Assembly (NCBI GenBank): GCA_029246415.1
Contig: JAQWNF010000044.1
Span: 1 to 64,000 of the forward strand
Direction: 5' to 3'
Length of the DNA: 64,000 bases
From: Glaciecola sp.
GTDB taxonomy: Bacteria > Pseudomonadota > Gammaproteobacteria > Enterobacterales > Alteromonadaceae
The notes beneath the pieces were generated by a model. The model was given only the letters and a program-made list of their open reading frames with translations. It did no database searches and had not been told where the DNA came from. The first letter of the stretch is position 1. Each line of letters opens with the position of its first letter. Of the stretch, positions 38,497 to 46,668 are shown piece by piece. The position numbers and the translations under genes were made by a program.

Positions 38497-39195
38497 ATGG
38501 CTGGTTTTGACAAAGTAGTAAATAGTTACGCAGAAGCAATGGCGGGACTGGAAGATAATATGACAGTAATCGCTGGTGGATTTGGTTTGTGTGGGATCCC
38601 CGAGGGGCTGATTGCACAAATTAAAACAATGCAAACTAAAGGGTTAACTATCGTATCCAATAACTGTGGTGTAGATGGTTTTGGTTTGGGGATCTTACTC
38701 GAAGATAAACAAATCAAAAAAATGGTGTCATCCTATGTTGGAGAGAATGCCTTATTTGAACAGCAGTTACTAAATGGCGAGTTAGAAGTAGAATTAACCC
38801 CGCAAGGTACACTAGCCGAAAAAATGCGAGCTGGTGGTGCAGGTATTCCGGCATTTTATACCGCTACAGGATACGGTACGCCCGTAGGTGACGGTAAAGA
38901 GTCCAGAGAGTTCAACGGTCGTCCCTACATTTTAGAAGAGTCCATTACCGGTGACTTTGCGATTATCAAAGCCTATAAAGCTGACCGTTATGGTAACTGT
39001 ATATATCGTCACACCGCCCAAAACTTCAACCCAATGGCAGCCACTGCAGGCAGGATTACGGTTGTCGAGGTGGAACATATTGTTGAGCCAGGTGAGCTAG
39101 AGCCTAGCCAAATACACACCCCTGGTATTTATGTGGATAGGGTCATCCAAGGATCTTTCGAAAAACGTATTGAACGCAAAGTCGTCGCTAAATAA
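38497..39195 (+). CDS. 3-oxoacid CoA-transferase subunit A
   Basis: Alpha subunit (232 aa) of a succinyl-CoA:3-oxoacid or acetate-type CoA-transferase, activating acetoacetate or other 3-oxoacids. The glycine motif is [14 protein letters not shown], and [16 protein letters not shown] is also typical. ATG 38497 has GGAG six bases upstream; the in-frame ATG 38485 lacks a ribosome site. It is the first gene of a two-gene operon divergent from a LysR regulator, suggesting inducible ketone-body or short-chain acid use. Confidence 0.9.
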   Translation: MAGFDKVVNSYAEAMAGLEDNMTVIAGGFGLCGIPEGLIAQIKTMQTKGLTIVSNNCGVDGFGLGILLEDKQIKKMVSSYVGENALFEQQLLNGELEVELTPQGTLAEKMRAGGAGIPAFYTATGYGTPVGDGKESREFNGRPYILEESITGDFAIIKAYKADRYGNCIYRHTAQNFNPMAATAGRITVVEVEHIVEPGELEPSQIHTPGIYVDRVIQGSFEKRIERKVVAK

Positions 39196-39206
39196 GGAAT
39201 CGCATT

Positions 39207-39863
39207 ATGGCATTATCAAGAGAACAAATTGCAATGCGCGTGGCGCAAGAATTTCAAGACGGTGATTATGTAAACTTAGGCATAGGGATCCCTACTCTCG
39301 CTGCCAACTATGTCCCCGCAGATATTCAGGTCATGTTGCAATCTGAAAATGGCTTACTGGGCATGGGCCCTAACCCAACGGAAGAACAGCTCGATGCAGA
39401 TATGATTAATGCGGGTAAAGAAACCGTCACCGCTGTCACGGGTGCCAGTATTTTTAACTCTGCTGAGAGTTTTGCCATGATCCGTGGTGGTCATGTGGAC
39501 TTTACTGTATTAGGTGCGTTTGAAGTAGACGTATCGGGCAATATCGCTTCGTGGATGATCCCGAACAAACTAATCAAAGGCATGGGCGGAGCAATGGACT
39601 TAGTCGCCGGCGCTAAAAATATTATCGTGACGATGACGCATGCGGATAAACACGGTAATTCAAAACTACTACAACAATGCACGCTACCCTTAACTGGCGT
39701 GAACTGTATTACGCGGATCATTACCGATTTAGCGGTATTAGAGGTTAAAAACCAAGCGTTTTATTTAAGTGAGCGCGCGCCTGGTGTCAGTGTGGAAGAG
39801 ATCCAATCCAAGACAGCTGGCGAGCTCGTAGTACCAGAGCATGTACCTGAAATGCAATTTTAG
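39207..39863 (+). CDS. 3-oxoacid CoA-transferase subunit B
   Basis: Beta subunit (218 aa), carrying the catalytic glutamate in QSENGLLGMGP, which forms the glutamyl-CoA thioester. NLGIGIPTLAANYVP and GGHVDFTVLGAFEVD are family landmarks. It lies 11 bases after subunit A, and AAGGAA precedes its ATG. Confidence 0.92.
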   Translation: MALSREQIAMRVAQEFQDGDYVNLGIGIPTLAANYVPADIQVMLQSENGLLGMGPNPTEEQLDADMINAGKETVTAVTGASIFNSAESFAMIRGGHVDFTVLGAFEVDVSGNIASWMIPNKLIKGMGGAMDLVAGAKNIIVTMTHADKHGNSKLLQQCTLPLTGVNCITRIITDLAVLEVKNQAFYLSERAPGVSVEEIQSKTAGELVVPEHVPEMQF

Positions 39864-39903
39864 CACCTCGCACTCAGTGAAGTGCCGTCAGTACAAATAA
39901 ACT

Positions 39904-39932
39904 GTTACAGTAAAGCGTGTCTTTGGTATAAT
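39904..39932 (+). promoter_or_regulatory. Predicted promoter of the DEAD-box helicase gene
   Basis: GTTACA (39904-39909), 17-bp spacer, and TATAAT (39927-39932) with an extended TGG just before it. It ends 30 bases before the TTG start. Confidence 0.6.
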
Positions 39933-39961
39933 CTCACCGTTATCCACAATAAGGCACGCTT

Positions 39962-41335
39962 TTGACTTTTTCAGATCTAGATCTCGATCATCGTTTGATC
40001 ACCTCACTGACCACCAAAAACTTCGTTGAACCAACCAAAGTTCAAGCTAATACCATTCCTTATGGCATGATTGGTAAAGACGTTTTGTGTTGTAGTAAAA
40101 CCGGCTCAGGTAAAACCTTTGCTTTTGTTTTGCCTATTTTACATCGGTTGTTAAATCAAAAGTCATTTGCCAAACGCGATGCCAGAGCACTGATTCTCGC
40201 CCCTACACGCGAGCTTGCAAAGCAAGTGTATATCGAAGTGCGTTCTTTATTATCATCTTTGCCAATCAAAGCCGAATTAATCGTCGGCGGTGAAAACTAC
40301 AACGACCAAGTAAAAGCACTGCGCCATAATCCACAGATTATTGTTGGTACAGCCGGTCGTGTTGCAGATCACTTATCTGGTCGAACGTTATTTTTGAATG
40401 GATTGGAAATTTTGGTTTATGATGAAGCCGACCGCATGTTGGATCTGGGCTTTGCACAAGAATTGCTCGCGATTAACCAAGCTGCAGATCACCGTAAACG
40501 TCAAACAATGCTGTTTTCTGCGACACTCGATAGTCCGACCCTGACCAATTTAACCGATACGCTTTTACGTAATCCTGAAAAAATTATGCTCGATAGTAGT
40601 TTCACTATCCATAGTGACATTACTCAAAAATGGTATTTTGCCGACCATATTGAACATAAACAAGCGATGTTAAGCTCTCTTCTTCAGACAGTAGATCATG
40701 ATCAAGTCATTGTGTTTTGTGCGACCCGCGAAGATACAGTCAAGCTAAGTGATATGCTCAATGCGCAAGGACTCAACTCCGTTGCACTAAGTGGTGATTT
40801 ATTACAGAACCAGCGTGCAAGCGTCATGTCGAGTTTTAAAACCGGTCAGTATTCGATTTTGGTGACGACTGATGTTGCCTCTCGTGGACTAGATCTACGT
40901 AACGTATCCTTAGTAATAAACTTTGATTTACCTAAATTAGCTGAAGAATACGTGCATCGTATTGGTCGTACTGGTCGTGCCGGACAAAAAGGATTAGCGA
41001 TTGCTATCGTAGGACCAAGAGATTGGAATGCCTTTACACATATTCAAAAAAATGTCGGCAGCGAAATTGTCATAGAAACTTATCCACAGCTTCCAGCCAA
41101 ATTTAGTGGTCACAAGCTTACAAAATCTAAAGGTAAAGACACCCAGCAATCAAAGAAAAAACGCACGCAAGATACGCCTAAAATCACAAAAAAACGAGTC
41201 GATACTACGCAAGGTAAAGATATTGGTCACGTGATGATCAAACGTAAGCCTCGTGCAGTCATAGAAGATGACGAGCAAGAAATAGATTTAAGTGAAATAA
41301 AACAAGACGATCAAACAAATAACGAAGATATGTAA
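39962..41335 (+). CDS. DEAD-box RNA helicase
   Basis: ATP-dependent RNA helicase (457 aa) probably acting in ribosome assembly or RNA decay. Motifs run in order: Q region FVEPTKVQANTIP, I SKTGSGKT, Ia PTRELA, Ib TAGRV, II DEAD (YDEADRMLDLGF), III SAT, V TTDVASRGLD, VI HRIGRTGRAG, then a basic tail rich in Lys/Thr and an acidic end. The start is TTG 39962, preceded by AAGG at seven bases. It resembles RhlE/SrmB-type helicases without a decisive match. Confidence 0.9.
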   Translation: MTFSDLDLDHRLITSLTTKNFVEPTKVQANTIPYGMIGKDVLCCSKTGSGKTFAFVLPILHRLLNQKSFAKRDARALILAPTRELAKQVYIEVRSLLSSLPIKAELIVGGENYNDQVKALRHNPQIIVGTAGRVADHLSGRTLFLNGLEILVYDEADRMLDLGFAQELLAINQAADHRKRQTMLFSATLDSPTLTNLTDTLLRNPEKIMLDSSFTIHSDITQKWYFADHIEHKQAMLSSLLQTVDHDQVIVFCATREDTVKLSDMLNAQGLNSVALSGDLLQNQRASVMSSFKTGQYSILVTTDVASRGLDLRNVSLVINFDLPKLAEEYVHRIGRTGRAGQKGLAIAIVGPRDWNAFTHIQKNVGSEIVIETYPQLPAKFSGHKLTKSKGKDTQQSKKKRTQDTPKITKKRVDTTQGKDIGHVMIKRKPRAVIEDDEQEIDLSEIKQDDQTNNEDM

Positions 41336-41344
41336 GATATAAAA

Positions 41345-41370
41345 AAGCTGATAAAGGGACTTATCAGCTT
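41345..41370 (-). terminator. Terminator of the EF-hand gene
   Basis: AAGCTGATAA and TTATCAGCTT form a perfect 10-bp stem with a 6-base loop. On the minus strand it runs into six T, so it primarily ends the EF-hand transcript. It could also slow transcription from the helicase gene. Confidence 0.75.
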
Positions 41371-41397
41371 ATCAATGTGGATGCTGAAACAAAGAAA

Positions 41398-41646
41398 CTA
41401 GTATTCCCACCACCCTTCTTGCCACCAGTGCACAAACTCTTCAAAATCGATCGAACCATCATGGTTGTCATCAATCAGGTTAAAGCCTTCTTCCACAGAA
41501 GATACCTTAGTTTTAGGGCTTAACACCGTTAGTAGCTCAATGAACTCAGGTAACTCAATCATGCCGTTACCATCACGGTCAAAAAAGTTAAACTCTGAAC
41601 GAATATCGCCAAGTTGTTGCTCTGTTAGTTTTGTTTGTTGTTCCAT
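41398..41646 (-). CDS. Small EF-hand calcium-binding protein
   Basis: 82-aa calmodulin-like protein with two canonical EF-hand loops, DRDGNGMIELPE and DDNHDGSIDFEE, both with complete acidic ligands and Gly6. I start at ATG 41646 (MEQQTKLTEQQL). The frame to 41712 adds a hydrophobic stretch, so a secreted form beginning upstream is an alternative. Role is unknown; it may buffer or sense calcium. Confidence 0.82.
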   Translation of the reverse strand: MEQQTKLTEQQLGDIRSEFNFFDRDGNGMIELPEFIELLTVLSPKTKVSSVEEGFNLIDDNHDGSIDFEEFVHWWQEGWWEY

Positions 41647-41737
41647 AATAAAACTCAAACTTATGAATAATGAATGTACAAAACATATTACAGTAATCCG
41701 CAGAAGCAACAACTACCAATAATGCTAATTAACCATT

Positions 41738-42733
41738 TTAACTATTGGTTTTGCCCATAGCGGCACGACGAGCTCGACGTTCTTCACCTTTATCTTGGCG
41801 ACGTTTGGTCATTGCAATACGTGCATCACTGCCCACATGAGATTCATTTCTAGCTTCAGCTAATGCAACTTGTTTTTCACGTTCACGAAAACGTGCGATT
41901 TGCTCTTCACTATGCGTGCCAGCACACTTAGGGCAAGACACACCCGCTTCATAGTCTTCACTAAGCTTATCTTCTTCAGTGATCGGTAGACGACAGGCAT
42001 AACACTGGTCATAAATACTTTTTTCAAGATCGTGATTAACTGCGACGCGATTATCAAATACAAAACAATCGCCTTCCCATAAACTTTCTTCTTTAGGCAC
42101 GTCTTCTAAGTATTGCAAAATACCGCCTTCTAAATGATATACCTCGTCAAATCCTTGCTCTTTTAGATAGGCAGTGGATTTTTCACAGCGAATACCTCCC
42201 GTACAAAACATTGCGACCTTTTTATTTTTGGCCGGATCTAGATTAGCTTTGACATACTCTGGAAATTCTCTAAACGTTTGCGTTTTAGGATCAATTGCAT
42301 GTTTAAATGAGCCAATTTCGATTTCATAATCATTACGGGTATCGACAACCGTTACATCAGGATCAGAGATCAAGGCATTCCAGTCTGCTGGCTTCACGTA
42401 CGTACCCACTGTTTTAAGAGGATCAATGCCTTCAACACCTAAGGTGACGATTTCTTTTTTAAGCTTTACCTTGGTGCGGTAAAACGGTGCATCATCGTGT
42501 AATGATTCTTTGTAAGAAACGGGGTTGATACGCGCATCAGCGTTTAAGTAAGCTAAGAGGTTATCAATCCCCTCTCGCGGACCAGAGATAGTCCCATTGA
42601 TACCTTCAGCAGCAAGTAATAAGGTACCTTTGATATGATTATCAAGCATAGCGTCAAGCAGTGGTTGGCGCATTGATTCATAGTTTTCAAGTGTGACAAA
42701 TTTGTACAGCGCACAAACGATGTATTTAGACAT
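41738..42733 (-). CDS. trhO: tRNA uridine(34) hydroxylase TrhO (rhodanese family)
   Basis: Oxygen-dependent enzyme (331 aa) forming 5-hydroxyuridine at tRNA wobble position 34. It has an N-terminal YceA domain ([11 protein letters not shown]), a rhodanese domain with active-site Cys in [11 protein letters not shown], and a C-terminal zinc-like CYACRLP/CPKC module, ending in a basic tail ([17 protein letters not shown]). Single gene at the left edge of the accessory spot. Confidence 0.92.
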   Translation of the reverse strand: MSKYIVCALYKFVTLENYESMRQPLLDAMLDNHIKGTLLLAAEGINGTISGPREGIDNLLAYLNADARINPVSYKESLHDDAPFYRTKVKLKKEIVTLGVEGIDPLKTVGTYVKPADWNALISDPDVTVVDTRNDYEIEIGSFKHAIDPKTQTFREFPEYVKANLDPAKNKKVAMFCTGGIRCEKSTAYLKEQGFDEVYHLEGGILQYLEDVPKEESLWEGDCFVFDNRVAVNHDLEKSIYDQCYACRLPITEEDKLSEDYEAGVSCPKCAGTHSEEQIARFREREKQVALAEARNESHVGSDARIAMTKRRQDKGEERRARRAAMGKTNS

Positions 42734-43103
42734 ATTTTATATTTCCTTGCGAATTGGAACGTAAAACCAAAGCAAAATTGCGTGGCGTAGTATACGTAAA
42801 AGCGCATACTATTGCGACCAAAACCCTTATTTACTTTATGGTTATATGGGTTTATGGCTGTGCGATGTTAATAAAGTTTGATATTTTTAGCCACTTGCTT
42901 TCATCTTAGGCCCTTTTAGCAGAAAGGAACCGTTAGAATTTCAGCTGTTTTAGTCCGCTGATGAGATAAAGCGGACGAAAGTATATAGTTAATAAAAACT
43001 AGAAGGTTGGTGAAATGGACTATCAGTAACACCTACTATAAGCGGCGGGCCAGTGCCCTTCTGGCATGTCCGTCTTTATAGTTTTGTTATTTGCCCCTAC
43101 CAT
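42734..43103. other. Gene-free region left of the toxin-antitoxin cassette
   Basis: About 370 bases with no convincing ORF. It contains the trhO upstream region, a 7-bp hairpin (GTCCGCT 42953-42959 with AGCGGAC 42970-42976) and the attC-like structure at 43024-43092. Confidence 0.6.
43024..43092 (-). repeat. attC-like recombination site of a lone cassette
   Basis: On the minus strand this 69-base element begins AAATAAC (43092-43086), then ACTATAA, an imperfect palindrome centred on GCCAG/CTGGC, TTATAGT, and ends with core GTTACTG (43030-43024). ACTATAA and TTATAGT are exact inverted copies, like the L boxes of integron attC sites, and the outer boxes carry AAC/GTT. The first box is the exact complement of GTTATTT at the other end of the cassette, as required for a circular cassette. 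Outer-box match to the RYYYAAC/GTTRRRY consensus is poor. Confidence 0.45.
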
Positions 43104-43391
43104 CTATCTTAATTCACCAAAGACTTCAGGATGTTGTTCAGCAATTCTTAATAAAGCCACCGCTGGCCCTTGAGGATTTCTTCGTCCTTGCTCCCAGTCT
43201 TGCAAGGTTCTTGTACTTACTCCAAGCAACCCAGCAAACATCACTTGAGACATTTTTAATTTTGAACGTATAACTTGTGGCGCAGAAGGCTCACTAAGCC
43301 CTGTTGTTCTAAGGGAGGCCTTTCCCTTTTTGTATTCCTTAATCTCATTTATACCTGCTAAAATTTCAGCACCAATATCTCGATTACTCAT
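43104..43391 (-). CDS. higA: HigA-2-like antitoxin, XRE family
   Basis: 95-aa antitoxin with a C-terminal helix-turn-helix (KLKMSQVMFAGLLGVSTRTLQDWEQGRRNPQGPAVALLRIAEQHPEV), resembling HigA-2 of the Vibrio cholerae superintegron. It neutralises HigB and represses the operon, probably through the palindrome in the higB promoter. Its ATG overlaps the higB stop by eight bases; toxin-first order is typical of higBA. The stop is followed within about 10 bases by the attC-like site. Confidence 0.88.
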   Translation of the reverse strand: MSNRDIGAEILAGINEIKEYKKGKASLRTTGLSEPSAPQVIRSKLKMSQVMFAGLLGVSTRTLQDWEQGRRNPQGPAVALLRIAEQHPEVFGELR

Positions 43392-43695
43392 TGTCGATTG
43401 CCTCCGCTATTCGTTTCAATACATGGCCTGCAATAGTTGAACTTTCTGATTTGCTATATAAAGTAAGCATCCAAATTTCATGCTCAGCTTTCTTCCAGTA
43501 GTAAATAGCTCGTATACCGCCACTTTTACCTTTTCCTGAAGAAGCCCACCTAACTTTTCTAACACCGCCTGAACCTCTAACAATATCGCCCGCGTCTGGT
43601 TTATGTAATAGGTAAGATTGCAGTGCTCGATACTCATCATCAGATAAGTATTCGGGAAGAATTTTAGTAAAGAGACTTGTTTCAATAAAAACCAT
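43384..43695 (-). CDS. higB: HigB-2-like toxin, RelE superfamily ribosome-dependent RNase
   Basis: 103-aa toxin expected to cleave mRNA on the ribosome. Landmarks are FIETSLFTKILPEYLSDDEYRALQ, GDIVRGSGGVRKVRWASSGKGKSGGIRAIYYW and the C-terminal MLTLYSKSE region, matching HigB-2. The open frame extends to 43713, but the promoter -10 (43702-43707) lies inside that extension, so ATG 43695 is the credible start; transcription would then begin at or next to the ATG, with no ribosome site. Toxin precedes antitoxin. Confidence 0.87.
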   Translation of the reverse strand: MVFIETSLFTKILPEYLSDDEYRALQSYLLHKPDAGDIVRGSGGVRKVRWASSGKGKSGGIRAIYYWKKAEHEIWMLTLYSKSESSTIAGHVLKRIAEAIDNE

Positions 43696-43701
43696 AGCAC
43701 A

Positions 43702-43729
43702 ATAATACGGCAATGCCGTACCTTGTCAA
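43702..43729 (-). promoter_or_regulatory. higBA promoter with embedded operator
   Basis: On the minus strand a perfect -35 TTGACA (43729-43724), 16-bp spacer and -10 TATTAT (43707-43702). The spacer holds a 15-base palindrome, TACGGCA and TGCCGTA around one base (43706-43720), well placed for HigA autorepression. Confidence 0.75.
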
Positions 43730-43741
43730 CTGATGTTTGAA

Positions 43742-43753
43742 GGCAAATAACAA
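43742..43753. repeat. Right boundary inverted repeat of the higBA cassette
   Basis: GGCAAATAACAA here is the exact inverse of TTGTTATTTGCC at 43084-43095. The 12-bp pair brackets the toxin-antitoxin genes and marks the probable cassette start (G/TTATTT). Confidence 0.55.
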
Positions 43754-44017
43754 CTTATTATGAAGACTTCATTGTAACAACGGTGCTTTGTCATATCTGA
43801 ACGTCCCATAGATAATTATTTTCAATAGCTTACCCTGTTTTTATTGATTCTTTCTACCATTTTTTATGTAGTTACAATACATGCATAATAATCGCACACA
43901 CTAGAATAATATCTATGAATATAAAACAATCACTTATAGAGATTTATGGTTTAGATAACCGTTGTTACTATGCGTGCATAGTAACAACAATAGGGCGTCT
44001 ATCCTTGTGCACATGTA
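43754..44017. other. Gene-free region right of the toxin-antitoxin cassette
   Basis: No convincing gene. It contains the palindrome ATGAAG-A-CTTCAT (43760-43772), GTAACAAC (43774-43781) and a perfect 13-bp inverted repeat at 43961-43988. A short frame opening at 43915 with protein-like first residues (MNIKQSLIEIYGLD) degenerates at that repeat and may be a gene stump. Confidence 0.5.
43961..43988. repeat. Perfect 13-bp inverted repeat with 2-base centre
   Basis: GTTGTTACTATGC (43961-43973) and GCATAGTAACAAC (43976-43988) are exact complements. It lies 30 bases beyond the stop of the minus-strand gene at 44018. It lacks a T-run, so a terminator role is weak. Its GTTGTTAC arms echo the cassette boundary cores. 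Confidence 0.6.
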
Positions 44018-44590
44018 TTATCTGGCGTTTAGACTGGTTTTGTTGGTATGACTGTCACCGACAATGTGTTTTGTCTCATTTTTCACATATAAATCATGTA
44101 ATAGTTCGGGGTGTAATGCTTGTTGGTTCAACGTCACTTGTTCGCGCAAAAATACACCATTGTCGAGGATGTCGTCGTCAATGTAATCAGGATTATTACG
44201 TAAGCTTAGCGGATGAGGTTGCATGAGTTGTAACAAGTGCATATTAGCAATATCGCCATTAGCAAGTGCGGTGGCAGTATGTTTTATCGCTTGCAGCCGT
44301 GCATTTGAGGTAGCTAATGGCTGCGGCGGTGCTGTCGCTAACGCGTTGATTTTTGAATCTGAATTTTCTATGAGACTGGTGTCGTCTTGCGAGTGCATAA
44401 CATTCATTTCAGCTAATCCTGTACGCGCTTGAGCTAAGGATAACAGCCAATGCAAATGGGCTTGTTGGGTTGGATCTACACGATACTCTGCCAAAGCAGA
44501 ACCGACAGCAGTAGGCACTGCATGCGTGACTGGCGAAGCATGCTGTTGCAAATTTGAATTTATCTGGGAACAAAGATGTGTGAGGCTCAT
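44018..44590 (-). CDS. Conserved hypothetical protein, possibly VC2046/SO_2500-like
   Basis: 190-aa soluble protein, probably cytosolic: no signal peptide or membrane segment. The stretch around residues 115-160 (HLLQLMQPHPLSLRNNPDYIDDDIL) and LHWLLSLAQARTGLAEM near residue 45 recall the uncharacterised VC2046/SO_2500 family, a match from memory only. It is Ala/Gln/His-rich with low-complexity middle. It lies 68 bases after the QueD-like gene on the same strand and marks the conserved right edge of the accessory spot. Confidence 0.6.
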   Translation of the reverse strand: MSLTHLCSQINSNLQQHASPVTHAVPTAVGSALAEYRVDPTQQAHLHWLLSLAQARTGLAEMNVMHSQDDTSLIENSDSKINALATAPPQPLATSNARLQAIKHTATALANGDIANMHLLQLMQPHPLSLRNNPDYIDDDILDNGVFLREQVTLNQQALHPELLHDLYVKNETKHIVGDSHTNKTSLNAR

Positions 44591-44658
44591 AATTAACCAA
44601 CCGTTTAGCTACTATAGCTTATCGGCTGGTTTGTTATTTACCTAAACAAAAGGCTCGG

Positions 44659-45537
44659 TTAGCGACTCGTTTGTACAATGGCGCCCTTGCCTACACCTTC
44701 AAATGCAATGACTTGTATCTGTTCGGCAGTAGAGCGTTTGGTCTGCTCTTCAAGCAAATATTGCGCTAAACATTCTACTGTAGAGTCGCGGTCGATGACT
44801 TCACATTCTTCATGGCTAATAGCCATTTCAAAATAGCCTTGTGATGATTCATACGCAAATGCAGTATGCGTAGCATCGGTCACGTCGCCATAGTCACATT
44901 GTAATTGCCCAATCGTGACTTGGTCTTCAGTTGACCCAATATAAATATCGGCCCAACGCTTTGCCCAGTAGGCTTCTTCAGCTAAATTTTCAGACCCATT
45001 TTCAATGATCGTGATTTTGGAACGATGACCATGCGCGATACGCTGGCAATTACCGTCATGCTTTTTTAATCCATGAGTGTAATGATAAAACGGCGTAGTA
45101 ATCACCTCAGCACGCAATAACAACTGAATATCATCAACATTATCAGGTAAGTGAATCGCCAGTACGTCTTTTAAATACGCACCCACACTTTCCATGTTGA
45201 TTTCATCAGCATAGATAAAACCATAAGCTTCATCTGGGCAATACATATGTATCGCACGTTCGTCAGGACGTTGAAAGCTTACTTGCACCATATTTTTATC
45301 ACGATGTGTTATTTGCGAGTACGCATGTTCGGCTGGTACGAGTAGTTTATGATCTACGTATTGATCAATCAGACCTTTGAGTTGCTTTTTAACAATTCCA
45401 AAGTCCTGGACCATGCTTTCTTCATTCAGCTCACCCGCTAAAATAACATCGACGATCCAGCTCTCACCTACCATACCGCGTTTGGGGCATAAGTAAGAAA
45501 AATCCATGACAGTTAAATCGTTTACAAATAGGTGCAT
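44659..45537 (-). CDS. Tandem 6-carboxytetrahydropterin synthase (QueD)-like protein
   Basis: 292-aa protein made of two T-fold domains related to QueD/6-pyruvoyl-tetrahydropterin synthase. Domain 1 (about 1-120) has VQDFGIVKKQLKGLIDQYVDHKLL. Domain 2 (about 140-290) has the CxxxxHGH-type motif in GNCQRIAHGHRSK and ends with a conserved-looking IAFEGVGKGAI. Normal QueD is about 120 aa. Catalytic residues appear split between the halves. A pterin or queuosine-precursor role is plausible but unproven. It sits just downstream of yejK. Confidence 0.75.
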   Translation of the reverse strand: MHLFVNDLTVMDFSYLCPKRGMVGESWIVDVILAGELNEESMVQDFGIVKKQLKGLIDQYVDHKLLVPAEHAYSQITHRDKNMVQVSFQRPDERAIHMYCPDEAYGFIYADEINMESVGAYLKDVLAIHLPDNVDDIQLLLRAEVITTPFYHYTHGLKKHDGNCQRIAHGHRSKITIIENGSENLAEEAYWAKRWADIYIGSTEDQVTIGQLQCDYGDVTDATHTAFAYESSQGYFEMAISHEECEVIDRDSTVECLAQYLLEEQTKRSTAEQIQVIAFEGVGKGAIVQTSR

Positions 45538-45549
45538 GTTTTGGTTCCG

Positions 45550-46668
45550 CTAATCGTTGTCTGCTTTAGACAACTGATCTTTTAAATTAGGTGGGATGCC
45601 TTTAATTACTAAGGTATCGGTAACAGGATCGTAGTGTACTTTATCTCCAAGTAAATTACGATCAAAGCTCAATGTAACACCGCCACCTTGTCCAGAAAAC
45701 TTAGCAAGTGGCTTTAACGCAGCGCGATCTGGTTGGAACTGAGGCTCTAGGGGTTGCTCTAAATGCGCATTAAACACGCTAAAATCAGACTGTTGCTCTT
45801 CATTTTTAGGTAATTTAGCGGCTAATTCAGAGACATTGATGTCTTCACCCGATGCGATTTTTTGTTTGTAGTAATCAGCAACGACGCCACGAGATACTTG
45901 TTTTTCTTCGGTGGATAATTGTTCAGTGGCTAAATAATCATCAACTTGGGCAATCAACTGCTTGTTTTGTGCTTTAACATCGACTTTTTCTTCACAACCC
46001 ACAAAACGCATAAAGAAGTCTGAGACTTTACGACCCATTCGTCCTTTAATAAAACTAATATAACGATTCAATTCTGGTTGCGTTGTATATTGCGTTAAAT
46101 CGATACGCACGGCTAGTTGCATCTTAGGGACATCAAGATGATCGGAATAACTTAGCTCTAACTCGTCTGTAACCTCAACATGTTGCTTAGTATTAAGCAG
46201 CGCAATCAACAAATACTCAGTTGCCAAAAACTCATAATGAACAAACACAATATAGCCAGTTTCAACTAAACCATCCTCGACTAACGCCTTGATGAGTAAC
46301 TGGCTACCGCCTTTAGATAGCTCGATAAAATGCTCAGCATCTTTAATCGTCGCGCCTAACAATTCTTTAAATCGTGGACCAGAATTAACCGCTGTCGCAT
46401 TCTCAGTCGCGACACTATCTTCATCAGAAATGTCAGAGTCGTCACTATCCGTTAGTTCACCTTCGACCGCAGCTTGCAATACTTCGATTGATGCAAAACC
46501 ACCCACACCTTTACCTGGTTTGGTATTGAACGCTTGGTTGATTTCGTGGGCCAAGGCTTCGGTTGAAGGGCCGATATCAAAACACGCGTTCTTAGGCGTT
46601 AATGTTAAACGCTGTTCGCTGTTAATCGCTAATTGATGCATGACAAAATGCTTGATTATTGCGCTCAT
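45550..46668 (-). CDS. yejK: Nucleoid-associated protein YejK (NdpA)
   Basis: Spermidine-nucleoid protein (372 aa) of the 37-kDa NdpA family; E. coli YejK is about 335 aa. The N-terminus MSAIIKHFVMHQL and GKGVGGFAS are diagnostic. The excess length includes an acidic insert at about residues 70-95 rich in Asp/Ser/Glu. The C-terminus ends VIKGIPPNLKDQL. It is divergent from yejL-yejM, as in other gammaproteobacteria. Confidence 0.9.
   Translation of the reverse strand: MSAIIKHFVMHQLAINSEQRLTLTPKNACFDIGPSTEALAHEINQAFNTKPGKGVGGFASIEVLQAAVEGELTDSDDSDISDEDSVATENATAVNSGPRFKELLGATIKDAEHFIELSKGGSQLLIKALVEDGLVETGYIVFVHYEFLATEYLLIALLNTKQHVEVTDELELSYSDHLDVPKMQLAVRIDLTQYTTQPELNRYISFIKGRMGRKVSDFFMRFVGCEEKVDVKAQNKQLIAQVDDYLATEQLSTEEKQVSRGVVADYYKQKIASGEDINVSELAAKLPKNEEQQSDFSVFNAHLEQPLEPQFQPDRAALKPLAKFSGQGGGVTLSFDRNLLGDKVHYDPVTDTLVIKGIPPNLKDQLSKADND

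Noticed and set aside
42957-42980. CTGATGAG followed by GAAA, resembling a hammerhead ribozyme core
   Set aside because: The intervening bases do not form stem II, and no matching stems I and III are found; the local pairing is instead the simple GTCCGCT/AGCGGAC hairpin.
43742-43790. A second complete attC site on the right side of higBA
   Set aside because: AAATAAC and the ATGAAG/CTTCAT palindrome are there, but no GTT core closes the element in the needed orientation, so it fits a target or attI-like side better than an attC.
43915-44226. 103-codon plus-strand frame starting MNIKQSLIEIYGLD
   Set aside because: After about 15 residues it runs through the perfect inverted repeat and then antisense to the 44018 gene, with Cys/Trp/His-rich composition typical of non-coding frames. 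At most a gene stump.
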